The position numbers and the translations under genes are program-made. Source: Anabaena minutissima FACHB-250 (GTDB lineage: Bacteria; Cyanobacteriota; Cyanobacteriia; Cyanobacteriales; Nostocaceae). Taken from it: 64,000 nucleotides of DNA. The DNA lies in contig NZ_JACJRG010000006.1 of NCBI RefSeq assembly GCF_014697125.1, forward strand, positions 62,001-126,000, read 5' to 3'. Every line of letters begins with the position of its first letter. Position 1 is the stretch's first letter. The notes under the pieces were generated by a model that saw nothing but the letters and a program-made list of their open reading frames with translations, was not told the DNA's origin and made no database searches. Positions 45,528-53,779 of the stretch are shown in pieces.

Positions 45528-46385
45528 CTACACAAGTAAGCATTTTTGCCATGGGGTGGAAGTATTCCCCAGTAGTAACGGAGGTTTTTTATAAAACTGA
45601 GAAGATTGTTGTTGTTTTCTCCAAGCCTTGGGAGGTAAACCGTGATGCTGGCGAAATTGACGGGAGAAATGGCACGCATTTTGATAACCCAAAGCGTTAG
45701 AAATCTGCTCAATTGTCTTGTTGGTATTTTTGAGTAAAGGACGCGCTGCGGCCATCCGACGCTGGAGAATCCAACCGTTAACAGTATCTCCTGTTTCTTT
45801 AGCAACTCTATTAGTTAAGTAAGCAGCTGAATAACCAACCGCCTCAGCCACATCTGATAGAGTAATTCCTTCATGATAATGAGCTTCAATATAATCAAAA
45901 ACTTCCTTGAGGTGCGGACTGGATGGAAAAACAAACTCAGGTTCTAGACTAAGCGACTCAGGAAGTTGATGAGATTTAGTCGCATACCAGTGTCTCAACA
46001 AAGCTTGCTTTTCCAATCGGATAGCGATCGCTTTGAGTAGTTCTTCTATCGTAGAGGGTTTAGTAATATAGTCATCCGCACCCAATTCCATACCTTTGCG
46101 GAGAGCCGTCTTCTCGTGGCTACCAGTCAGAAAAATAAAAGGAATAATTGCTGTTAGAGGATCTTGCCGTAGCGCATTCAAAACATCGTAGCCATCCATA
46201 TCAGGCATCATAATATCACAGATGATTAAGTCAGGTAAATACTTCTGTGCCTGCTGAATTCCCACAAAACCATTTTCAGCACCTATTGTTTCAAAACCTT
46301 CAGCCTCAAGAATAGTTAAAAAGAGATGGCGGCTATCAGTTTCATCTTCAATTACAAGGATTGTTATTGATGAATCGTGAGTCAT
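45528..46385 (-). CDS. Response regulator with AraC-type DNA-binding domain
   Basis: The 285-residue regulator has an N-terminal receiver domain: acidic pocket VIEDETDS, phosphoacceptor Asp in DLIICDIMMPDMDG, Thr in FLTGS and Lys in YITKPST. A C-terminal AraC-type double helix-turn-helix follows (ITLSDVAEAVGYSAAYLTNRV, then IEQISNALGYQNACHFSRQF). Its histidine kinase is not adjacent. A 2-kb gap separates it from hetP. Confidence 0.9.
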   Translation of the reverse strand: MTHDSSITILVIEDETDSRHLFLTILEAEGFETIGAENGFVGIQQAQKYLPDLIICDIMMPDMDGYDVLNALRQDPLTAIIPFIFLTGSHEKTALRKGMELGADDYITKPSTIEELLKAIAIRLEKQALLRHWYATKSHQLPESLSLEPEFVFPSSPHLKEVFDYIEAHYHEGITLSDVAEAVGYSAAYLTNRVAKETGDTVNGWILQRRMAAARPLLKNTNKTIEQISNALGYQNACHFSRQFRQHHGLPPKAWRKQQQSSQFYKKPPLLLGNTSTPWQKCLLV

Positions 46386-47251
46386 TTTTCCATTACCAGG
46401 AGTTGTGTCCAGGAATAATTAACTAAAAATTATCTTATACAATTGCAAAAATCTTTGCTTTCATTGCTGCTTCTCCATCAAATCTAGTCGCTACGAGTAT
46501 TTGTAGCAATGTTGTAGTCAGCAATCATGATTCAGGTGGTAAATAGAAAAACTTGGTGTTTAGTTCCACCCAATAGATATTATCTATAAATTGCTGAATC
46601 CAGAAACTAGATAATCTCAACTTTACTGTCAAGTTTAGAATCAATCGTAAATCGAATTCAACTAAATTATAGTTAACAGAGTTCATATTCTTCCTCACCC
46701 CTTTTAATTAACTGCTACTAAAAACTGTAAATAATGATCATCACTATTTTTTTAAAAAATATTTATGTAGCCAATAATTTTATCTATCAAAATAAAATTA
46801 TTAGTTGGCGAACTTAATATTTTTACAAATTTTATATATAACGAATAAATATTATCATATTCCCAGCATACAATTTCAATAATTATTTTTTTTAATTGTA
46901 TTGAAAATAAAATGTTGTTGCATATCTGTTTCCAACTAAAAATTAGCTTCCAAGAGTTTATTTTATGCTATTAAAACTGTAAATTTAGTAGATTTTTTTA
47001 TCATGATTTATTCCTGATTTTCGCTTCATTTAACAGGGATTAAACTATATAATAATATCACCAGTCATCTGTCATGAGGAGTACATTTTTTTCGAGCATC
47101 TCTCTTAGTATTGAATGACTCTCTACCATAAGACATAGAAAATATTAAGATATTTTGTATTACGTTATACAATTACCAGAAAATGATTTTTATTGTTAAA
47201 AAATATAGCCAATAACAAATTTAACAATTATCTGCTCAGATTGCCCATAGC

Positions 47252-47344
47252 AATCCTATTTCATGGAGGAGAATTGAGAGCTAAAAACGCCACTTTTTTA
47301 GAGAAAGCAGGGTTCTTAGCTCTCACGAATTATCTAGTAGGATT
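47252..47344. ncRNA. Candidate structured RNA 1
   Basis: The outer arms AATCCTA (47252-47258) and TAGGATT (47338-47344) enclose a perfect 10-bp inner stem, TGAGAGCTAA / TTAGCTCTCA (47275-47284 with 47316-47325). Strand and promoter are unknown; it could also be a DNA palindrome. Confidence 0.35.
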
Positions 47345-47695
47345 ACTCTAGTTATTTTGTAATAAATTTACAGCTATTGTAACCATAATAATTAACAATG
47401 ATGATTATAAATAAAGCCTGATTGGACATAATTCTAAGTTAGATATAGCCTGTATCAATCATGACTGCTCACCAAAATGAGAACAGTAAAAAATATTTTT
47501 GATTATTTTCGTCAAAGAATGGTATAATTAACTGGCTTTATAATTTTTTGTGCGCTAAGTATTGCAATTAATAGAAAATCACAAATTTAAAAAACAAAAA
47601 AAGAGATAGGTCTAACAAAAAAATAATCATATATATAATGTCCAAGATTGAGTAATCTTAGCAAAGAAGCTGCTTCTGCAAAACGGTTCATCTTT

Positions 47696-47759
47696 AGGGG
47701 TGGGATTAACTAGATATTTATTCAGCAGATCAAGATGCTGACTAGTGAAATTCACCCCT
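47696..47759. ncRNA. Candidate structured RNA 2
   Basis: Three nested arms are complementary: AGGGGTG / CACCCCT, ACTAG / CTAGT and CAGCA / TGCTG, with an 8-nt apical loop. This is more ordered than expected for AT-rich filler. Confidence 0.4.
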
Positions 47760-48344
47760 ATTTTCAATAACTATTTGTAGGCATCTGCTAGTTTACCTGT
47801 GCTGTAGTGTCAATATCTTGTTGTTGAGATAGCAAAATTGGCTGGATCATGAAGTGATAGAACCGATTGTCTGTCTACAGCGATGGGCTAAACTCCGTCA
47901 AACATACCAAAAAAATCATCCCATGATTTGCAATTCACTCTCTTATAAGAGCAAATTAACCGTCCCACCAAGTAATGGGACTTAGTGCTGTATCTACCCG
48001 ATGAGCTAGTCAGAACACTTCGTCTTCAGTATGACTTTGCCACAACTGATGGCAACACCGCGCATCTACCAAGAATAGTCCAATCAATAGTCCGAACGTC
48101 ATACTGCAAGTACAAGAGAAACAATTACCAAAGTAGCCGCATTGTTTGCAACTATTTGCCGTGCTATGTCCATCGGCAAAACATATGTCGGTATAAACAC
48201 AAATAAATCAAACAATTTTAGAACAATTAAATGTCCTGTTTGATTTTGTCTATCCTTAACGATTGGTTAACATCAGTTTAGCTGACCAAATTTTCTTTAA
48301 AAGTCTTGTAAAAAAGACTGAAGATTTCATCATCAGGGAATGCT

Positions 48345-48638
48345 ATGTATCAACAAAATACCAATTACAATTCACAGAATGTCAAAAAAATCAATAACGA
48401 ACAAATAGAACAAATTATCAAGGCAATTATCGCCGGAAAGTATTCTTGGGCTTGCGTTTTGCTGCTCCGTTTCTCCGGCTATAATCCTATGGAATACATT
48501 CCATACCGCACTTATATTCGCTTACTCAAAAATAACTGCCTAGCCAAACCAAACAATATTAATCAATCAGATACGTCAGAAGTTTTTCATGTGCAATCAA
48601 GCTGGATGCAAAATAAAAATATAGGACTGACAAACTAA
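48345..48638 (+). CDS. HetP-family heterocyst commitment protein
   Basis: This 97-residue protein has the HetP core: IKAIIAGKYSWACVLLLRFSG, then YNPMEYIPYRTYIRLLK. HetP and its homologues promote or delay commitment to heterocyst formation in filamentous cyanobacteria. It is longer only in short variable ends, and may be one of the HetP paralogues. An unusually long upstream region suggests complex regulation. Confidence 0.88.
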   Translation: MYQQNTNYNSQNVKKINNEQIEQIIKAIIAGKYSWACVLLLRFSGYNPMEYIPYRTYIRLLKNNCLAKPNNINQSDTSEVFHVQSSWMQNKNIGLTN

Positions 48639-48739
48639 GTTTATCTGTTAGCAGCGAGTGCAGATATTGATGAGTGATGAGTACTGAATCCAGCACTCAT
48701 ACACTCCTTCTTAGTCACCCCATTTCCTATAGCCACTTT

Positions 48740-49585
48740 ATGATGTACCCAGTTAGTTCCATTAATATCACCCGTCTGCAACCCATTCTCAGAGAGATTG
48801 TGTGGCAGAAAAAACAAGAAGTAACCCAACTACATCAACAGATGTCGTTAGCTTCGCTGCAACGTCAGTTAACAGCTGCGCCAACAGTACGAGACTTCTT
48901 AATAGCTTTGCAGCAAAACCCCCATAAACCCAGCCTGATTGCAGAAATTCAAAAAGCATCACCCAGTCACGGAATGATCCGTACAGACTTTGATCCGATC
49001 GCGATCGCTCAAGCCTATGAACAAGGTGGAGCAACGTGCATTTCCGTCATCACCGACAGGTCTTTTTTTCAAGGCAGTTTTGATATTTTACGTATTCTTC
49101 GCAAAAGAATCACATTACCTTTACTATGCAAAGAATTTATTATTGATCCCTGCCAAATTTATTTAGCACGAGCCGCAGGTGCAGATGCTGTACTCCTAAT
49201 GTCCTCTATCCTCACCGATAGAGAACTGCAAGACTTTTTACGCATCATTCACTATTTGGGGATGAATGCTCTAGTAGAAGTACATACCTTAGAAGAACTC
49301 GATCGGGTACTAATGCTGGACGACATTCGCCTCATCAACATTAACAACCAAAGCCTTGCAGACTTTAGCATTGATCTCAGCACTACTCAAACTCTCTTAG
49401 CAGCCAGGCGATCGCAACTGCAAAGTTTGGGTGTGACAGTAGTCGTTGAATCTGGATTGTATGCACGCACCGATTTATCTTTAGTGGCTCAAGCCGGTGC
49501 TAATGCAGTTTTAGTAGGAGAATCTTTAATTAAAGAGACAGATATCAAACAGGCTGTACATCGGTTACTCAAAGGGGATAATTAG
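48740..49585 (+). CDS. trpC: Indole-3-glycerol-phosphate synthase, divergent paralogue
   Basis: The protein of about 281 residues is a TrpC-type (beta/alpha)8 barrel. Present are LIAEIQKASPSHGMI, PLLCKEFIIDP, LVEVHTLEELD and VVESGLYARTDL. The usual INNRDL substrate-binding segment is INNQSL, losing the conserved Arg and Asp. It may be a specialised copy, since cyanobacteria with secondary metabolism carry extra trp genes. The start is uncertain; ATGs at 48740 and 48743 are preferred, because the longer frame from 48674 crosses repeat-like sequence. It ends in a clear terminator. Confidence 0.82.
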   Translation: MMYPVSSINITRLQPILREIVWQKKQEVTQLHQQMSLASLQRQLTAAPTVRDFLIALQQNPHKPSLIAEIQKASPSHGMIRTDFDPIAIAQAYEQGGATCISVITDRSFFQGSFDILRILRKRITLPLLCKEFIIDPCQIYLARAAGADAVLLMSSILTDRELQDFLRIIHYLGMNALVEVHTLEELDRVLMLDDIRLININNQSLADFSIDLSTTQTLLAARRSQLQSLGVTVVVESGLYARTDLSLVAQAGANAVLVGESLIKETDIKQAVHRLLKGDN

Positions 49586-49704
49586 TTTTCAACTCTAACC
49601 TCAGTCGGTAAACAGGGAGGGGAAATAAAAATTTTTTTGTTTATCTTCAGGAATTACCTCAAGAAAAATTGTAGTAACCATTACTTATCTCAGCGAAACC
49701 CTTA

Positions 49705-49735
49705 CCCCTGCTAAACCCAGGGGTTTTTATTTAGA
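49705..49735 (+). terminator. Terminator after trpC
   Basis: CCCCTG pairs with CAGGGG across a 7-nt loop and is followed by TTTTTATTTAGATTTT. Confidence 0.85.
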
Positions 49736-49851
49736 TTTTCCAGAAGCATTTTTAATAATTTGCAAAGCAGATTTTACGGGCGTTTAAAGCCCATTCAACT
49801 GTGTCACTGAAATGAGCAATCACTGTAAGTTAGCAGTGATACAATAGCTTT

Positions 49852-50124
49852 ATGCAGTTTGAGTGGAATGAAAGCAAGGCAGAGCGCAATCTATCAAAGC
49901 ATGGAATCTCATTTGAGGAAGCAAAAACTGTTTTTGATGATCCTCTCTACGTTGACTTCTATGATCCAGACCACTCTGATGAGGAGGCGCGATACCTCAT
50001 TGTTGGGGAGTCAAATCGAGGGCGATTGTTAATTGTGTCATATACCGAAAGAGGAAATTCAATTCGTCTCATCAGCGCAAGAGAAGTCACACGAACCGAG
50101 AGGGAAGCCTATGAAGAGGGATAA
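49852..50124 (+). CDS. brnT: BrnT-family ribonuclease toxin
   Basis: The 90-residue protein is a BrnT toxin with the opening FEWNESKAERNLSKHGISFEEA and ISAREVTRTEREAYEEG at the end. BrnT is a RelE-like RNase that is inhibited by BrnA. The antitoxin gene overlaps its 3' end by 14 nt. Confidence 0.9.
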   Translation: MQFEWNESKAERNLSKHGISFEEAKTVFDDPLYVDFYDPDHSDEEARYLIVGESNRGRLLIVSYTERGNSIRLISAREVTRTEREAYEEG

Positions 50125-50368
50125 GTCAGAAATGGAAGATGATCTACGGACAGAGTATGACTTGAAGAGCCTGCGAGTCAGAAGATTAGGCTCTGGAAGG
50201 AAAAGTTTTGGCGCAGTAACTGTACGGTTAGAACCTGATGTCGCAGAGATTTTTCCTAGTGCCGATGCGGTTAATGAGGCGTTACGATTCTTGATCAGAG
50301 TGATGCGAAATAACCAGGCTTTTGCTCCAACAGCACAGGCTAACAATTCAAATGCAGAGGACGATTGA
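50111..50368 (+). CDS. brnA: BrnA-family antitoxin
   Basis: From the ATG at 50111 the protein has 85 residues with a ribbon-helix-helix-like C-terminal half (VTVRLEPDVAEIFPSADAVNEALRF). A longer frame from 50033 reads the end of brnT in another frame and is rejected. As in other BrnTA modules, it likely binds BrnT and represses the operon. Confidence 0.82.
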   Translation: MKRDKSEMEDDLRTEYDLKSLRVRRLGSGRKSFGAVTVRLEPDVAEIFPSADAVNEALRFLIRVMRNNQAFAPTAQANNSNAEDD

Positions 50369-50655
50369 AAGTTACTGGTGCTGAGTTTGAGGTTACTAGC
50401 AGATAAAAAACTTCATCTAAAATTAGCTTGACCGTGTACTCAGGTATAAGGTCTATCCTTTTGTGGTTTTTGAATTGTCGTTGTGAGAGACAATCACTCT
50501 AATACGAAACGTCCTACCTCTTCATGCTCTTATCTTGCCCAAGATATTGTTCATTAAACGTAATATAAAAAATAGAGAAACTTTGTACAAATCTATGTAG
50601 TCTTAAATATAGTCAATACCAGTATATTTAACATCAATACTCAAGGTAAAAAGCG

Positions 50656-51903
50656 ATGAAGTGGCGGAATTGGTCATTACATCAAAGATTAATTGTTACT
50701 ACCTTCTTAACCTTAACTTGGATAACCCCAACGTTAGCCCAAACAGATAAACCCCTCATCCGTGCGGAAGTCTATAAACTCATTCCCAGTGTTCAACTAC
50801 TACTACATAATCAAACTCAACGACCTGCACAACGCAATGATGTCATAGTTCCCAGAGATGCAGTTAAAACCGGAGTTAGTTCCGAAGCGCAACTATTTTT
50901 CAACGATAAATCCCTGATTCGGGTCGATCAAAAAACTACCTTTCGTTTTGACCCAGGGTATCGTCGCTTTAACTTGCCAAATCTGATTGCCTTGGGTGAA
51001 ATTATACCTAACGTAGAGAATGGCAGAGCTTTAATTTTAACTCCACCGGGAAGTGTCGTTACAGTCGTAGAAACACCAGGAAGTCAGATTAGAATTCTAG
51101 CAGCAGATTGTGCGATCGCCGACAATCACCAGACCCCAATAAATACTCAAAATAATCCTATATGTAAACCAGCCCCAAAAGCTACCGCAGTCCTGGTAGC
51201 GCATCACCAAGAAAGCAACACCACTCAAGTTTTTGCCCTCACTGATGGAGACATTAACATCTCCGACTCCCAAGATAAAAAAACCGTCGCTCTAAAAGGC
51301 GGTCAAACAGTAGCCATCAGAAATGGCATAGTTGGGAATCCCCAAGAATTTGACTTACCAGCTTTTTATAAAACCATTTCCCTCGCTTCTGGTTTAGGGC
51401 CAGGACAAGAGAAATTATTAGCTCAAGAATCGACCCCAGTCCAAGAAACACTCAAGGCTATACGGATAGAAACCTTAGCCGCACTCAAAAATCAAGCTCA
51501 AAGATTTAGAGGATTTACCAGAACATTTCTCTCTGATGCCCTTAATGGTACAGAAGGAGATTTGAATCCTCGTCCTGGTGTTTCAGTAAGAATTATTAAC
51601 CCGGAAGTTGTTACCGGGACATACTATAAAACATCCGAAAATACTGCTGTTTTTTATCCCGATAATAATTCCAATGCTCCTAAAAATATCACAGTAGATT
51701 TTGACCAGAAAACTATCACCATTGATGGGAATACAGGAGTCTCTAGTAATGCTGGATTAAGTGGCAATAATGCTAGGGGTTCAGTCATCAATGCTAATGG
51801 TCAAATCACCCAACTAGAAGTGATTGGAGTCAACGGTGAAAAACCACAAGATAACGTTGGCTATCGAGGAACTTTAACAACTGGGATAAGACGCGGACGC
51901 TAG
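50656..51903 (+). CDS. FecR-domain secreted protein
   Basis: The 415-residue protein has a signal peptide ending near TPTLAQ (about residue 29) and a FecR-like domain (about 40-150: AQRNDVIVPRDAVKTGVSSE, AQLFFNDKSLIRVDQKTTF). Its C-terminal part repeats Asn/Gly-rich segments. Similar proteins lie next to surface or secretion genes in cyanobacteria. AAGG lies 9 nt before the ATG. The SLH porin gene follows 100 nt downstream. Confidence 0.75.
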   Translation: MKWRNWSLHQRLIVTTFLTLTWITPTLAQTDKPLIRAEVYKLIPSVQLLLHNQTQRPAQRNDVIVPRDAVKTGVSSEAQLFFNDKSLIRVDQKTTFRFDPGYRRFNLPNLIALGEIIPNVENGRALILTPPGSVVTVVETPGSQIRILAADCAIADNHQTPINTQNNPICKPAPKATAVLVAHHQESNTTQVFALTDGDINISDSQDKKTVALKGGQTVAIRNGIVGNPQEFDLPAFYKTISLASGLGPGQEKLLAQESTPVQETLKAIRIETLAALKNQAQRFRGFTRTFLSDALNGTEGDLNPRPGVSVRIINPEVVTGTYYKTSENTAVFYPDNNSNAPKNITVDFDQKTITIDGNTGVSSNAGLSGNNARGSVINANGQITQLEVIGVNGEKPQDNVGYRGTLTTGIRRGR

Positions 51904-52002
51904 CACCGCTACGCGGAAGTCAAAAGTCAAAAATCAAAAGTCAAAATCAAGACAACATAAGGGTTTTGTTGATTTAAATTTGTTTATCAGGTGTGAGGAT
52001 TG

Positions 52003-53685
52003 ATGTTTAATAAAAGTGTTTTATTGCTCCTATCTGGAGCATTAGTATTGGGTGTAGATACATTTGTTTTGGCAGAAAATCAGCCAACTTTAGATAACCA
52101 ACCAGTAATTATCCCAGAAATTACGCAAGCAGATAATTGCACAGAAAGCCAATGTAATGAAAGGAACGAAGTTCGGTTTGTACCTTTAGTTCCCCCTGCC
52201 CCCCTCCTCCTGCCCCCTGCCTCTTATCAACTAGCCCAAAATGAAGAACGGGTGACATCTGTATCACAATTATCTGATGTGCAACCTAGTGATTGGGCTT
52301 TTGTCGCCTTACAATCATTAGTAGAAAGGTATGGTGTCATAGCAGGTTATCCCAACGGCACATTTAAAGGCGATCGCGCCATGACTCGCTACGAATTTGC
52401 TGCCGGATTAAATGCAGTATTAGATAAAATTGATCAGTTAATTACGGCTGGATTAGCAGACACAGTTGAAAAAGTAGATTTAGTAACACTGCAAAAATTA
52501 AGAGAAGAATTTACTCCCGAATTAGCCACTTTAAGAGGCAGAATAGATGCTTTAGAAGCACGCACCGCCAATATTGAATCTCAACAATTTTCCACCACCG
52601 TAGTATTAGGTGGACAAACCATATTTGGATTAGCCGGGGGTTTTGGTGGTAATCGTCCAGGCGACGGAGAAGCTAACCCAATTTTTACTTACCTCACCCA
52701 AATACAATTAGCGTCTTCCTTCACAGGTAAAGACAGATTTCGATTAGCCTTAGTCAGTGGGAATGCGGCAAATGATAGCTTTGGCAATCCCACAGCATTC
52801 AACACCAACATGGCGAGATTAGCTTGGCAGGCAGATTATGACAATCAAGTCAGACTAGACTCTTTAGAATATCGCGTTGCCGGATTAGGCGATCGCGTCG
52901 TCTTCACTTTCAAACCCGTAGGCTTTAGTTTAAGTAGCGTTCTCAGCGTCAACTCACCCTACGCCGATGCAGGACAAGGCGCGATTTCTCTGTTTGGTGG
53001 TTCAACTTCCATCTTGAAAATTGGCAGTTTAGATGCAGGTTTAGGCTTTGATTGGTTAATGTCTGACCAAATGCGGTTACAACTCGCCTACGGGACAAGA
53101 AATAGCAACGACACCAGTCAGGGTTTATTTGGTGCAGACCACAGTGCCTTGGGAATGCAGTTATTATACAAGCCTACCCCCTCCTTAATTACAGGTTTAG
53201 CTTATGTTAATGCTTACTCTAGGAACGCACAATTAGATACAGGCACAGGTAGCAACAACGCCGACACCTCTGGTGGTATTAATGAGCCATCACAAATTCA
53301 CGGTATAAACGCCAGCCTGAAATGGCAACTCACCGATCAGTTAGTGTTTGGTGCTTGGGGTGGTATCGTCGTCACAGATTCCCTCAAATCAGATGCAGTC
53401 ATTCTCAGCAGCACCTACACCGCCTCTTTAGGTGTGTATGATCCCTTTGGCAGAAAAGGAGACTTATTAGGGTTCGTCTACGGACAACCACTAAAATTAA
53501 ATAACGGCCTTGCAGTTGCAGATATAGATACTGGTAACTCAACTCACTACGAAGTTTTTTACCGTTATTTAGTTAATGATAATATCTCCATCACTCCCGG
53601 CTTTTTTATCGTCACCGACCCCGACCATTTTTCTAGAAACAACGATATTTTTGTGGGTACTATTCGTACTACCTTTAGTTTTTAA
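52003..53685 (+). CDS. Outer-membrane iron-uptake-type porin with SLH domain
   Basis: This 560-residue protein has a signal peptide (ending near FVLAE), an SLH domain that anchors to peptidoglycan-linked polymer (about 95-145: DVQPSDWAFVALQSLVERYG, YPNGTFKGDRAMTRYEFA), a short coiled coil and an OprB-like beta-barrel. This is the layout of cyanobacterial major porins, some named iron uptake porins. The ATG at 52003 follows GAGG; a TTG just upstream is a less likely start. Confidence 0.88.
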   Translation: MFNKSVLLLLSGALVLGVDTFVLAENQPTLDNQPVIIPEITQADNCTESQCNERNEVRFVPLVPPAPLLLPPASYQLAQNEERVTSVSQLSDVQPSDWAFVALQSLVERYGVIAGYPNGTFKGDRAMTRYEFAAGLNAVLDKIDQLITAGLADTVEKVDLVTLQKLREEFTPELATLRGRIDALEARTANIESQQFSTTVVLGGQTIFGLAGGFGGNRPGDGEANPIFTYLTQIQLASSFTGKDRFRLALVSGNAANDSFGNPTAFNTNMARLAWQADYDNQVRLDSLEYRVAGLGDRVVFTFKPVGFSLSSVLSVNSPYADAGQGAISLFGGSTSILKIGSLDAGLGFDWLMSDQMRLQLAYGTRNSNDTSQGLFGADHSALGMQLLYKPTPSLITGLAYVNAYSRNAQLDTGTGSNNADTSGGINEPSQIHGINASLKWQLTDQLVFGAWGGIVVTDSLKSDAVILSSTYTASLGVYDPFGRKGDLLGFVYGQPLKLNNGLAVADIDTGNSTHYEVFYRYLVNDNISITPGFFIVTDPDHFSRNNDIFVGTIRTTFSF

Positions 53686-53779
53686 TCATAGTGCGATCGC
53701 ATAATCCTGTTGTCAAATCTGCGATCGCTACTTTTCAACCTGCTGGCGACCCCTAAAAATACTCACTACTCAGCACTAA

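Larger units (their letters stand above)
46386..48344. other. 2-kb AT-rich region upstream of the hetP homologue
   Basis: No protein gene was found. The longest frame, 47985-48206, starts with TTG and does not look like a real protein. Two nested stem-loops (47252-47344 and 47696-47759) and a 6-bp hairpin at 47962-47981 (GTCCCA/TGGGAC) suggest structured RNA. A long leader with several promoters would fit a developmentally controlled hetP-family gene. Confidence 0.6.

Noticed and set aside
47985..48206. 73-codon frame upstream of hetP
   Set aside because: TTG start, unusual composition and no recognisable motif; treated as leader.
49671..49684. GTA-N8-TAC NtcA-like motif between trpC and brnT
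   Set aside because: Short motif expected by chance; no properly spaced -10 box was seen.
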